Source: Siphonodentalium dalli
Lineage: Eukaryota; Mollusca; Scaphopoda; Gadilida; Siphonodentaliidae
Length of the DNA: 64,000 nt
Assembly (NCBI GenBank): GCA_032622095.1
Contig: CP136063.1
Location: forward strand, 72,827,980 to 72,891,979
Reading direction: 5' to 3'
In this document: one piece after another, positions 35,122 through 45,268 of the stretch
Numbering within the stretch: position 1 is the first letter of the stretch
Layout of the letters: every line of letters starts with the position of its first letter
Notes under the pieces: generated by a model
What the model saw: the letters and a program-made list of their open reading frames with translations, nothing else
The model's database searches: none
What the model was told of the DNA's origin: nothing
Translations under genes and position numbers: made by a program

Positions 35122-35180
35122 GTTTGATAAATTTGATTCACAACGAGGCATAGACGAGTTGTGAATCAAATTTATCAAAC
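35122..35180. repeat. Hairpin, 23-bp perfect arms
   Basis: GTTTGATAAATTTGATTCAC onward at 35122-35144 is the reverse complement of 35158-35180, with a 13-bp loop. Confidence 0.88.
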
Positions 35181-35654
35181 GAGTTTCATAAAATCTTATA
35201 TCCCAACATAACGAGTTGAAGATCTTGTATATCACATGAAAAAACTAAAGATTTTTGCCTTTTATCAAATCAAAATCTTTAAAAGTAGCTGAAAAATGCA
35301 TGTAAAATTCATAGATGCACGGCGTTGGCTGATGCGCTTCACAACCGTATACGACGGTATTGCGCGCTCTGCCTTGCGACGAAACATATAGTCCCCTAAT
35401 TGCCTTTTTTCTTTTTGTGCCTATTTTCGTCAATGCAACTAAGTTGGACAATAATTGAACTTTAATGCACAAAGCAATCATTTTGCAATGTCTAATATTA
35501 GTTTCAAGCGCGGTTTTCATAAATAGTATTAATCCGCGCGGTAATTTACTTGGCGCATGCCAAGTATCCCGGCGATCACACACTAGTGACAGATACGAAA
35601 ATATGTAATGGATTTTCCAATGACATTATAGGGGTTTCATGTGATATAGTAAAA

Positions 35655-36088
35655 TATAGACAGACTTTGTTCTTATACATATATAAATATGGCATAAACA
35701 GTATGTTATTGTCAATTGTTTCCCATTTGTTATGTAAACAAAAGCAAAAAACGTTACGTTTCCTGGCTTTTGTTTAGATCTGGATATGGTTAACATGAAG
35801 AGTGTTATTTGTTACTGTTTTCCTGATATGGAAATAATAAAGAGCGTTTATATCATTTTTGTGTGATTAACCAATAGAATTGCGCTGTGTTATGTAAACA
35901 GAAGCAAAACTTATGTAACACGAGCAGGCTGTTGTTACGTCCATCTTCGTATGTCTTGACGACAATATAAATTTACGCGCTGATTATGTTTGGGATATGA
36001 ACAAAACTATATATATTTTAATATTCCTTCCGTTGATGGCGATTTGAATAAATATGAATAATTCTGCAACGAGCGCCGCCCGTGCTTT
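35655..36088 (-). mobile_element. TTAA MITE family, copy 2 (one end missing)
   Basis: The copy aligns with the reverse complement of 45269-45763 through GACTTTGTTC, GCATAAACAGTATGTTATT, TATGTAAACAAAAGC, GATATGGAA and TAATAAAGAGCGTTTAT. The right end, GCGCCGCCCGTGCT followed by TTTAA, matches the family terminus; the left terminus is not evident. Confidence 0.65.
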
Positions 36089-36228
36089 TAACTAAATTTG
36101 CCACAGTATATTCGATTGTACATTTCACGAAGTTGCCGAATCTTAGCCTGAAAATACACGATTATGAAACCATAAGATATCAATTAACGGTTATATGGAT
36201 AGTTGGTTGATTGGAATTTATCGACGTT

Positions 36229-36602
36229 TTACCCTGTGCCAATGCATTCTCTTATATATGCGAGTCGACCATAGGTCCCCTCGCATATATAAGAGAATGC
36301 ATTGGCCTAACAATTTTTTACAATTTTAAATTTTTTTTCTTGTATTCTTTAACAATTTTATAATTTCACCCATACAGAGCCCCAGACAAACATGAGCAGA
36401 CGACACTCTTCTATATGCTTCTATATATGTGTGGGGCTCCCTACAGGGTAATGGATGTTTTTTATTTTATGTCCTAAAAATTGTCAGAAACATTTATTTA
36501 AAACAAATGATAAAAAATTGTTAGGCCAATGCATTGTCTTATATATGCGAGGCGACCTATGGTCGAGTCGCATATATAAGAGAATGCATTGGCACAGGGT
36601 AA
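36229..36602. mobile_element. MITE whose two ends are each a hairpin (374 bp)
   Basis: The outer inverted ends are TTACCCTGTGCCAATGCATT and AATGCATTGGCACAGGGTAA. Each end is itself a hairpin: 36239-36305 and 36526-36592 both pair AATGCATTCTCTTATATATG with its complement around a GACCATAGGTC-like loop. The inner part is T- and A-rich. A related decayed copy lies at about 51700-52055 and a scrap (TTATATAAGAGAATGCATTG) at about 61398. Confidence 0.78.
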
Positions 36603-37895
36603 ACAAATCCCGACTTCCGCTTGGCCATATCACAATATTGTCAGTTTTACGGGTAGAGAAAATACCACGTAGAAGTTTATTGTCTCCGTGAAATCACTCC
36701 ACTGCTTGTAGAAACCCCCGATCCCAGAACAGAAACTGACAAACTTGCCCAGATACACGAATCTGATTACCCCCATCCGCGCTTGACGGGGGGGGGGTTA
36801 AAATTCAAGTGCAATATACGGGTAAAATACATATCCGAACATTATTGGAATCCACCATCTAAGACAAAGTTTTACGAGCTACTGATCAAGTCTGGTCGCG
36901 TTGACTTGAGAAACTTAACCCTTTATCTGAAATTGTTGTTGTCAGTATTATTATTATTATCTTACAATATAGCTATATTTCATCAAATACACGCGAAGAC
37001 GCCTAGGCGATTTCCTATCTTGTATCCTGGATGGCAACAAGGATATCGTGGATGGCAACAGCTGGTGCACGTGCGTTTCCACAACTGGCTTGTTTTCAAA
37101 ACAAAACGTCTAAATAACCAACTAAAAGTCGTAAAATAATATACTCGTGTGCTACGAATGTAAAATAATCAATAATTAGTTCAATAAAGTTGACAAAATG
37201 TGGAGACAGGGCTCAAAAAGCTCCAAAATACCACCCAAAAATGTTTGGAAATCGAAAAAGTAACGAAGTTTACACATTGTTTACAGCGCGCACGAATACG
37301 GACTATTTTGACAATTTATATTTTAGCGAAGTAGGGAATTCCCCTTAATTCAGTACGGTCTTGATCAAAAGCTACTGAATGCATTTTTTATTCGATAAAA
37401 TACAGAAGGGAAAATCAAATTAATTTTATCTTATGTTAAGGATTTAAAACAGAATACTTACGAAAAGTCCGTGATTTATGCATTTCCTCTAAATGAATTT
37501 TAATGGGTGATTTTAGTGCGAGTCAGAACTCGATTGTTGAAGTGTCGGAAAGTTCAAAATTCACCATTGAAACTCTGAATGGACAGTCTTCTCCGGCAAT
37601 GCCTCTCGCCAACACTATCACCATCCAAGGAGATTGCACCATAAAATAATACAATTATCCTGTTAAAAGTGAAAATTATGTCAAACATTTGAAATGAAAA
37701 TATCGTCGCCTCATCATTGAATCGGATTCCAGCCAAAGTTAAATTGAATAGTGACGTGAATTTCTCAGAATTTGACTTATCACAACGTAGCGTGCTGAGA
37801 ATCGTGTACGTTGTGTGTTGCGCGTAATAAAATAGTTCCTGTTTTAAATTATTGAGTTTTATTGCATTTTTATGGGACGAATTGTAAGATAAATT
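36603..37895. other. Part of intron 2; no gene recognised
   Basis: The longest frame, 36783-37139, has a hydrophobic stretch but no family feature and lies in AT-rich DNA beginning at a G-run (36789). I do not call it a gene. Confidence 0.35.
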
Positions 37896-38056
37896 GGTTA
37901 TCATCACCATGTGTGTTTCCGAGATCCGTATTCAAGTCTCGCTGCCTTCTCTGGGCTGTCAATCGACTCGTACTACGGACTCGTCGACAGACTGCCCAGA
38001 GAAGGCAGCTCGACTTGAATATACGGATCTCAGAAACACACATGGTGGTGATAACC
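37896..38056. repeat. Long hairpin element, about 75-bp arms
   Basis: GGTTATCATCACCATGTGTG at the left pairs with CACACATGGTGGTGATAACC at the right, and the pairing runs on through GAGATCCGTAT, TCAAGTC and GCCTTCTCTGGGC with few mismatches. It lies about 290 bp before exon 3 of the PAN-FReD gene. Confidence 0.88.
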
Positions 38057-38071
38057 CGTATTTATTAGTAT

Positions 38072-38133
38072 TGCAATATTTACGAAGTGCCAAGTGATAT
38101 ATATATATCACTTGGCACTTCGTAAATATTGCA
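38072..38133. repeat. Perfect 62-bp palindrome with an AT core
   Basis: TGCAATATTTACGAAGTGCC, then AAGTGATAT, then a TA centre, then the exact complement ending GGCACTTCGTAAATATTGCA. There is effectively no loop. It lies 16 bp after the hairpin 37896-38056 and about 210 bp before exon 3. Confidence 0.93.
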
Positions 38134-38344
38134 CATCTCGCCAGTAAGATGTGAATTCATGTCTTGGAGATTAAAGCATAGCAACTATCTTCGTAAAATC
38201 TGGACGGCCTATGACGGCGTAATACACGGAGCACTATTCCGACTGGACCAGCGGGGACCCTCAGTATATGACCATTACTATATTATGAATAAGTCATGTA
38301 CGTTACAAATATTAAATCATTTGTGTATCTTATTCCCTAATCAG

Positions 38345-38994
38345 ATTGCAAAGACTTGATGGACGCTGGCTTCGATACAGATGGCACGTACACAATCGAA
38401 ACAGGTGGTTCAGGTGGTGTGATGGTTGTTTGTGACATGACGACAGACAGTGGAGGCTGGACAATATTTCAACAGAGATCCAACGGCCTGGTAGATTTTT
38501 ACCTGAACTGGACGGAATATGTTAAGGGATTCGGCAGCAAATCGATGTATGGCGAGTATTGGCTCGGTTTGGAAGCGATTCACCATCTGACCAACATGGG
38601 CCCAACTGAGCTGTATGTTAAACTAACATCAGCAGCAGCTGATGGGGAGGTCAAATATGCTAAGTACTCTAACTTCGCCGTCGGTGACAACCTTAGCCTC
38701 TATGCGATCACAACGACATGGGGAGAAGAAACGGCAGGCGACTCACTTATGTACCACGAAGGTCGAGCATTCAGCACTTATGACAATGACAACAGCGTGC
38801 AGAGGGAAGGTTGGGATATTTGTCCCATCCAATGTCACGGAGCTTGGTGGTATTACTCGTGTTATGAAAGCAACTTGAACGGCGGATACCTCAACACCAC
38901 CAAAGACTACCTAGGAAAAGGAATGGTGTGGCCTACAGCATTTGGTTGGTCTCACTCTGTGAGAAGCACAACCATGATGCTCAGACGCAAATGA
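38345..38994 (+). CDS. Exon 3 of the PAN-FReD gene: complete fibrinogen-related domain
   Basis: Residues 116-331. The exon opens with AT after CTAATCAG; the split codon gives DCKDL, the usual start of a fibrinogen C-terminal domain. Landmarks: Cys117-Cys145 pair, GGWTIFQQR (152-160), W171-Y174, GEYWLGLE (185-192), AGDSLMYHEG (246-255), FSTYDNDN (258-265, the calcium-site region), GAWWYYSC (281-288), SNLNGGY (291-297), the end MMLRRK and TGA. Length (216 residues) is normal. Cys275 and Cys288 have the family's 13-residue spacing. An extra Cys279 sits between them where a Tyr or similar residue is usual, giving an odd total of five cysteines in the domain. N-glycosylation sequons are at N170, N231 and N299. 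Such domains bind acetylated sugars or protein ligands outside the cell. No stop or frameshift is seen, so the gene looks intact. Confidence 0.92.
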
Positions 38995-39455
38995 GAGACA
39001 CGACACAAAATGTCACAAGATAGAAGCCCAGTGTCAATGATTGGTGTGAGTTTGTGCTTTGTTTGATAGACCATATATGTGAGGCTTTTATTCACGATTT
39101 CATTTCTGCTAAAAATCTTTATTAGTTTTATAGCAGGGACGCTGTCTCTGTTGGGGTACCTATACTTTGGGGTAAACGTTTTGTTACCCGCAAATTTAAA
39201 TGTTGACAACAAGTGGTTTCTAAAATCAACACACGAAAGATGTGATGTAAACATCAGATTGATTCGAATATTTACTTTTCATTTTAATAGGAATTTGCGA
39301 TTTATTGGGTTCAATCCTTGTTACTTTAGTTCACAATCATGTCGTAGATTTATAATATGCACTTCATCAATATAAGTGGCGTTCCGATGTCCTATAAACT
39401 AAAATAATATAAAAATATAATATACAATGAATAAAGCTGCTGCATAAAGTTTATT
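38995..39455 (+). other. 3' UTR of the PAN-FReD gene with poly(A) signal
   Basis: AATAAA is at 39430-39435, followed by GCTGCTGCATAAAG and a T-rich stretch, so cleavage near 39450 is likely. The small frames within it are not conserved-looking. Confidence 0.6.
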
Positions 39456-40370
39456 TAGCTTATTTTCATAACAATTTACTCTGGCCATGACTAGTACATT
39501 GTAAGCATGTACATATAGTGTGAAAATTTTGAACGCTGATAGCTTTTAAAGATGGCAAGAAAAAATTGGCTCTGCGCCCCACCAAATAGTAGAGTACCCT
39601 GCCACGTCCCTGTCGAATAAAGAATAGGCCTAGGGTACACACTTACTAAGCACCTTAGGCTTGGCATCATCTGACGCACGTCATCCAGCGTCTGAAGAAA
39701 ATATGACAAATTGATCCTTGGTATTTGCTGTGTTAGCGTGGGAGTTGTGTGTTTTGTTTTTATTTATTTTCTTTGTGTGTTTTTTTATGTGTTTTATATT
39801 AGTTTTTGGAGTATAAAAATTCTTTGAAATTTCGATCCCGTTTAGTATTTATCCAACAATATGACTATCAGAGGGTGTTACCGTGAGTATATTTGAACAA
39901 GATTTTCAATTTTCACGAACATATTATACCGACCATTATTGTCGAATAATGTAATTAAAATTATCTTTGACAAAACATGTGAAGGAAATATGGACAACGT
40001 AATTCAGTCAACTCAATCTGCAACTATGTCAACTGTATTGTAATAATACATTAACACAATATAAACTGACACAGTTAGAGACCAGATCGGTGCTTGGATA
40101 ACATGAATTGGGTTCCATGCATGGACTCGAGCGACTTACCGCGATCGAAATGGATCTCTTCGAAATTTCATTGACCGAGTTTAATGTTCATCTTTCGACG
40201 AAATTGAGATTCTGTCCGACAAACACACGTCGAAAAGGTCTTTCGCTAACGCTATTGTTGACATACATGTAACTGCCATGAAACGTTTACAACCATCCCA
40301 GCCACACCTTTTTAAAACGGGCGGTTACGTCCCTCAATTCTGGACCTGGTCTACCTTTTTTTGCTTAGCG
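39456..40370. other. Intergenic; isolated hAT-like terminus
   Basis: CCCTGCCACGTCCCTG at about 39598-39613 is the inverted terminus of the hAT-like element at 22858. No partner end was found nearby. No gene was seen. Confidence 0.4.
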
Positions 40371-40526
40371 TAGCATTCCCTGCAAATACGTCCTGTCACT
40401 ATCTCGTCCGCTTCCGTAGATATAGTGTAACGGGTAAACGTTCTGGGGTAGCATTTCCTGCAAATACGTCCTGTCACTATCTCGTCCGCTTCCGTAGATA
40501 TAGTGTAACGGGTAAAAGTTCTGGGG
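40371..40526 (+). repeat. Two tandem copies of a 78-bp unit
   Basis: Units start TAGCATT at 40371 and 40449 and share CTGCAAATACGTCCTGTCAC, CGCTTCCGTAGATATAG and AACGGGTAAA with only a couple of differences. A third unit begins at 40527 and breaks off after a few bases. The protein repeats read from either strand come from this. Confidence 0.9.
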
Positions 40527-40838
40527 TAGCATTTCCGTACGTGAAAGTCCGGAATATTTAAAAGCTCCATATATGCAAATGCTACTCCAGACCGGAACTT
40601 TGACCTGAAGCCGCGAAAACATGATATAACCAGTGTGATGTTCTCCATCGTTACAAAACCATATACATATATTTATTATATTTTCAGTAACTTTTTCTGT
40701 CAAAATAATAATCGTATCCCCACTCCCGGAAGTGCCACGATGTTATCCTACTCCCAGAGGTTTATCCTACTCCCAGCGATGACGGACTATTTATCCCAAT
40801 CTCGCACGTTCCGAATTACGTAATTCGAAGTTCACGTA

Positions 40839-41174
40839 TTGGGTTACTCCCCTTACACCAAAATAATTGTCTCAGTTCCAGTGCATAGTCAGATAACACA
40901 AAATACATCACCAAAAACACAGACCACCAATGTGTTATCGACATCAAATTCCAGCTCAGTGAATTGGCAGGATCAACACCAACTGGGAAACATTTTTGGT
41001 TACGCTACACTTCGGAATTCAAAGATCGAAATCGTGATAAACAATTGTTCCCACAAGTGCATTCGCACCAAGAAAATGAAAACAGTGTTGAAATCCACTT
41101 CAGTATCTTCAAGCAGTTCCACTTCAAATTCCACTGATATTCTAGTGCATATTCCACATGATAGTGAGCTGTGA
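40839..41174 (+). CDS. Candidate terminal exon of an unknown protein
   Basis: An open frame runs to TGA at 41172-41174. The translation is polar, rich in Ser, Thr and Asn, holds a short strand-like stretch (GNIFGYATLRNSKIEIVINN) with a following CSHKC, a Ser run and the end HIPHDSEL. Sixty-eight bases after the stop is a good poly(A) signal, AATAAA at 41242, followed by a TTTGTTGTTTGTTTG element. The in-frame stop TAA shortly before the frame and the lack of an ATG start mean it could only be a 3' exon or a decayed copy. Tails of this kind occur in proteins derived from tyrosine-recombinase (Crypton-type) transposons, but the resemblance is weak and I do not assign a family. Confidence 0.25.
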   Translation: MGYSPYTKIIVSVPVHSQITQNTSPKTQTTNVLSTSNSSSVNWQDQHQLGNIFGYATLRNSKIEIVINNCSHKCIRTKKMKTVLKSTSVSSSSSTSNSTDILVHIPHDSEL

Positions 41175-41241
41175 TATTTCATAGAACTCGGAAGGCTTAT
41201 CCACACAATAACATTCCAAACATGCAGTTACTAATTTAATC

Positions 41242-41262
41242 AATAAAGTTTGTTGTTTGTTT
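41242..41262 (+). terminator. Poly(A) signal with GT-rich downstream element
   Basis: AATAAA followed at once by GTTTGTTGTTTGTTTG. It suggests that a + strand transcript ends here. Confidence 0.45.
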
Positions 41263-41551
41263 GAAAAATTCCTCCGAAAAATCCCCTTTGAAGTTGGTGG
41301 CAATAGGAGAAATCAGTCAATGAAATGACGCCACGTTCCTTATACGGGGTAAAATACTATGGCGCGAGCGGCTATAGTAAACAAATCATGAATGAGTGAC
41401 GTAATCGATTTACCTTATTTGGGTTGTTATATTATCATTGCGCGTAATTTAACGGAAACATTTAGGTCAATATTCAGAATCGGAACATCTTCTCAATGCA
41501 TTTTATTAGAGTTGTGTCGTGACAAACTGTTGTGGAAAATATAATAAACAC

Positions 41552-42757
41552 AATAGTTAACTGTCATCAGCGACGAACGAAGATTCTCCTCTCGTGAGCG
41601 GTCCTACTAAAACCCGACCGCACCCGACCGCACCCGACCGGACCCGACCGCACCCGACCGGACCGCCCCCAGGGGTCCGAGCGAGATGGGGTTTGCACTA
41701 ACGTGTAGAATGGACCCGAATGTACCAAAGTTCCAATCCCCAAGTCGATAGCTAGAGCGGCCGTTTCCGCCAGGTACGGGAAATCCAAAAAGGCGCCGAC
41801 CGCACCTCCCCTGACTGCCTTACCACGGAAATGGACATTATATCATGAAGTGAATACCCATATGCATCCATGGGCGATCGGACAAGTCGCTAGCTGCAGC
41901 GGAAGTGAATAAATTAACCCATACGCTGCTGCCGAATTCGCTATAAATGTACGCAAAAACGCCGAAATTAACACTCGCCGACCGGACCGCTCCTATGGGT
42001 CCGAGCGAGATTCGGTTTGCACTATCGTGTAGAATGGACCCGAATGTACCAAAGTTCCATTCCCCAAGTCGATAGCTCGAGCGGTCACGGCACTGTTAAC
42101 CCCTGACTGGCGGCCGTTTCCGCCAGGTACGGGAAATCCAAAAAGGCGCCGATCGCACCTCCCCTGACTGCCTGACCACGGAAATGGACATTATATCATG
42201 AAGTGAATACCCATATGCATCCATGGGCGATCGGACAAGTTGCTAGCTGCAGCGGAAGTGAATAAATTAACCCATACGCTGCTGCCGAATTCGCTATAAA
42301 TGTACGCAAAAACGCCGAAATTAACACCCGCCGACCGGACCGCCCCTATGGGTCCGAGCGAGATGGGGTTTGCACTTTCGTGTAGAATGGACCCGAATGT
42401 ACCAAAGTTCCAACCCCCAAGTCGATAGCTCGAGCGGTCACGGCACTGTTAACCCCTGACTGGCGGCCGTTTCCGCCAGGTACGGGAAATCCAAAATTCT
42501 TTAGTAGGAAAGCTATCGACTTTTGGATTGGAACGTTGGTACATTCGGGTCCATTCTACACGATAGTGCAAACCCCATCTCGCTCGGACCCCTGGGGGCG
42601 GTCCGGTCGGGTGCGGTCGGGTGCGGTCGTGTTTTAGTAGGACCCCTCGTGAGATGCGAGAATTATTTTTCACTCGGCTAACGCCTCGTGAAAAATAATC
42701 CTGCGCATCTCACTCGAGGAGAAACTTCGTTCGTCGCTGATGACAGTTAACTATTGC
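41552..42757. mobile_element. Hairpin MITE split by a later insertion
   Basis: CAATAGTTAACTGTCATCAG and the bases up to CTCGTGAG (41552-41598) are the complement of 42706-42757, which ends CTGATGACAGTTAACTATTG. Next to the right arm is a small hairpin with ATTATTTTTCAC against GTGAAAAATAAT. With 41599-42645 and one CTCGTGAG taken out, the remainder is one palindromic element of about 150 bp. Confidence 0.82.
41599..42645. mobile_element. 1,047-bp element with GGTCCTACTAAAAC ends and an 8-bp target duplication
   Basis: The direct repeat CTCGTGAG lies at 41591-41598 and 42646-42653. The ends are CGGTCCTACTAAAAC and, inverted, GGGTCCTACTAAAAC; inverted similarity continues through a GACCGCACCC-type short repeat, CCGAGCGAGAT, TTTGCACT, GTGTAGAATGGACCCGAATG and AAGTCGATAGCT for about 150 bp. 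In between, a unit of about 325-355 bp is repeated in tandem (starts near 41657, 41981 and 42335), making a G+C-rich block in AT-rich DNA. An 8-bp duplication fits hAT, P or Merlin-like transposition. No transposase is encoded. Confidence 0.85.
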
Positions 42758-43079
42758 CTATATAAGAACTAATTCAGTACAGTGGTGATATGGATGCAAG
42801 TGTGCATGCATGATACTTCAAGCGGAACGCGAATTCATATTCCTCAAATAAAACTGTCGGACCGACCAATTGATGGATTCCGGCTCGTTCGGTGATAAAA
42901 ATAGTTCAAATAATTGAAGAAATACTTTACCAATAGGCATCATGTATGCCTCGGGATTCGGGAAAGCTACATGTATATACTTGAGATCATAGAATGTATT
43001 TTTATTGAGAATAATTACAAGCGGCTGTGATATTGAGCTCCAAAGTTTTGCGGATGGACGGACGGAATGTATCATATAC
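42758..43079. other. Short unassigned stretch
   Basis: No gene or repeat partner was recognised. Confidence 0.3.
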
Positions 43080-43410
43080 TTTTATCACATAATTAACCCA
43101 CAAAACCGGCTTCATAATTATTGGTAAGACACACGTATAATATTAGCGCGTGCGATGACGTCACGCCATTATTTAAATGACTTGCGATTGCTGAAGTTTA
43201 TTATCGTTGTTTTCGATTAATACTTCGCGTTGCTTCGCGTTTATTTGATCATTTGATAAAATATATCTCAAACTCGTTCTATTTTATACTTAATTTATCA
43301 ACCTGGTCCACAAAATTCTATTTGAGCCTCGGTAAACCTCGGATCAAATCGAATTTAGTGAACTCTGTTGATAAATTCCGTATAAAATAGAAACTCGTGT
43401 GAGATCCTTT
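43080..43410 (-). repeat. Palindromic dispersed repeat, copy 2 (copy 1 at 6370-6725)
   Basis: Inverted relative to copy 1. It shares GCGTGCGATGACGTCAC, CTTGCGAT, TTGTTTTCGATTAAT, TTTATTTGATCA, TGAGCCTCGGTAAACCTCGG and CGTATAAAATAG. Confidence 0.7.
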
Positions 43411-44321
43411 ATATACTAAATTGATTCTCCCACTCAGTTTTAAAGTATACATCGGAATGTTCTATTATTCATTTGGAGGGGTGTGTTAATGTGATAAAAG
43501 CAGACGATTGATATTTCAATCAAATCGACTGTACCAGAGGACACAATGCGCGAACTAAGAACTAGTATAAATATGAACTCTTTGTTTCAGAACGAATTAT
43601 TGGGTTTTATTACACACTTAGCCGTGATTTATAAGGATTTCTTGGTGAATTAAAAGTGATAATGTCACACCTGTGAATTACCTCACCGGTGAGAGCACGC
43701 GACTTTTGACAGCCGGAACTATTTTCACCTTCTACAGCTCAAACATGGTTGAAGTTGAACAGAAACGAACTGCCAACGATGATGCAGAAGCAGTTAATAA
43801 ACCGGTAAAATGAAGAAGAATCTTACCTATTATCGAATCCAATGATCCGAACGATGTCATATTCCAGTCAAATGAACTATGAAAAATTCCATGTGAACAA
43901 TAAATTTATCCAGTTCCGTCGAGTGTTTGTTTACGTCGATAATTAATATATCCTCACTTCGAAACTTAGTTTTAGACTTTTAGCACGATTTCCAAACATT
44001 TCCTGTATGAACCAACATTATTTACACACACCATCAGAATCTTCACAATATCCCGTTCCAAGTGCCATGCTTGTACGGTCAGAATAAACACAATTTTGAC
44101 AGAAAATTTCCGAAACTTTAAAAAATGAATCGCGCCAAAGTGAATCAAAATAATGAGGTCGATCGGTATCGTTACGTCACAATTATTTAAATTATGTGTT
44201 CATCCGCGTAACTGCACGCGCAACTGTACGTTGGGGTTCAAAATGGGAGAATCAGCTGATCTGGGCTTATTTTGTCACATCTTCTCTTTAGAAATAGCAA
44301 CTTTTAGTGGTTGAAAGTGTG
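43411..44321. other. No recognised gene
   Basis: AT-rich DNA; no extended frame and no clear repeat partner. Confidence 0.3.
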
Positions 44322-44450
44322 TAATAAACAGAATAATCAATTGGTTTCGATGATTACGTGACATAATTCACTCGGGTTTTACCAGGCCCGGCTCCCCTCG
44401 TGAATTATGTCACGTAATCATCGAAACCAATTGATTACTCTCTATTTATT
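44322..44450. mobile_element. Hairpin element with perfect 38-bp inner arms
   Basis: TAATCAATTGGTTTCGATGA onward at 44334-44371 is the exact complement of 44400-44437. Weaker pairing continues outward (TAATAAACAG against CTATTTATTG). The loop contains CTCGGGTTTTACC and CCTCGTGA words. Confidence 0.88.
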
Positions 44451-44739
44451 GCATTATGGTCGTTTCTGTTTATGTATTAACTCACGGAGAGATCGAATAA
44501 TAATATAACCGAATGTTATCAAGACCATCTAACTAAGTCCATTCAACTGTATTTCTTAGGTTAAGACTGTTCAGCGCCACAAAGCTATAGTGGCCTTCCC
44601 AGAAATAGACTTTATAAAATATATTGGTGCCGTATCTAGAGGTATCGAACCCTGAATATACATATTTTAATTCATCCGCCACCCTTATGTTTATATGATC
44701 ATTCAGGAGCATATAGAATACGATCAACCAAGGTTAAGT

Positions 44740-45061
44740 TAATACTCAGGCGCTATGCCAACTAGAGGAATATATAATTCTAGAAACATCGCCGAAAATT
44801 TGAAACAAATCGACCTTACCACTCTATAGAAAAAATCGGCTGAACTATGCGCAATTGTAAATATTTACTTCTCGATTCGGGACGCTACTATCTGCGATAA
44901 GCTAACGAAAACATTTCGCAATCGAGAGTAACTGTATTTAATTAATATATAAGAATGACGGTGTGTGTTATCATTTTGGATATAATATTTGTAAAAAAAA
45001 TACTACTTTTGAGCAAGATTATTCTCCATTTCTATTTGATCACCCTACCGGAGTGTTTCAC
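44740..45061 (+). repeat. Dispersed repeat, copy 2 (copy 1 at 2325-2624)
   Basis: Same orientation as copy 1. It ends CTATTTGATCACCCTACC, then GTGTTTCAC, where the hairpin 45062-45222 begins. It has about 20 extra bases (CTTTTGAGCAAGATTATT) also present at 10090-10145, so copy 1 has probably lost them. Confidence 0.72.
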
Positions 45062-45222
45062 ATAAGGATTAACTGTCATGTGGACTGTTTTTATGGAGAT
45101 GTAACCGTGAGGTAAGTGGTCATAACTTGTGTAAAACCCGAAGGGTTTTACATACAAGTTATGACCACTTACCTCACGGATACATCTCCATCAAAACAGT
45201 CCACATGACAGTTAATCCTTAT
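45062..45222. mobile_element. 161-bp palindromic element, near-perfect arms
   Basis: ATAAGGATTAACTGTCATGT at the left pairs with ACATGACAGTTAATCCTTAT at the right. Pairing runs to the centre through ATGGAGATGTA, CCGTGAGGTAAGTGGTCATA and GTAAAACCC/GGGTTTTAC with only a few mismatches. Confidence 0.92.
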
Positions 45223-45268
45223 ATTTATATACATTTAGCGAAAAAGCCACTTTTGTAAATGTATTTAA

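Larger units (their letters stand above)
20241..38344 (+). other. Intron 2 of the PAN-FReD gene (about 18 kb)
   Basis: It starts GTGAGT and ends CTAATCAG. It is filled with repeats listed separately. I saw no further exon that would fit between phases 1 and 1, though a short alternative exon cannot be excluded. 20241-21940 shows no recognisable feature beyond AT-rich sequence. Confidence 0.7.

Noticed and set aside
36783-37139. 118-codon frame with a hydrophobic stretch
   Set aside because: No signal peptide at the start, no motif, and it begins in a G-run within intron DNA.
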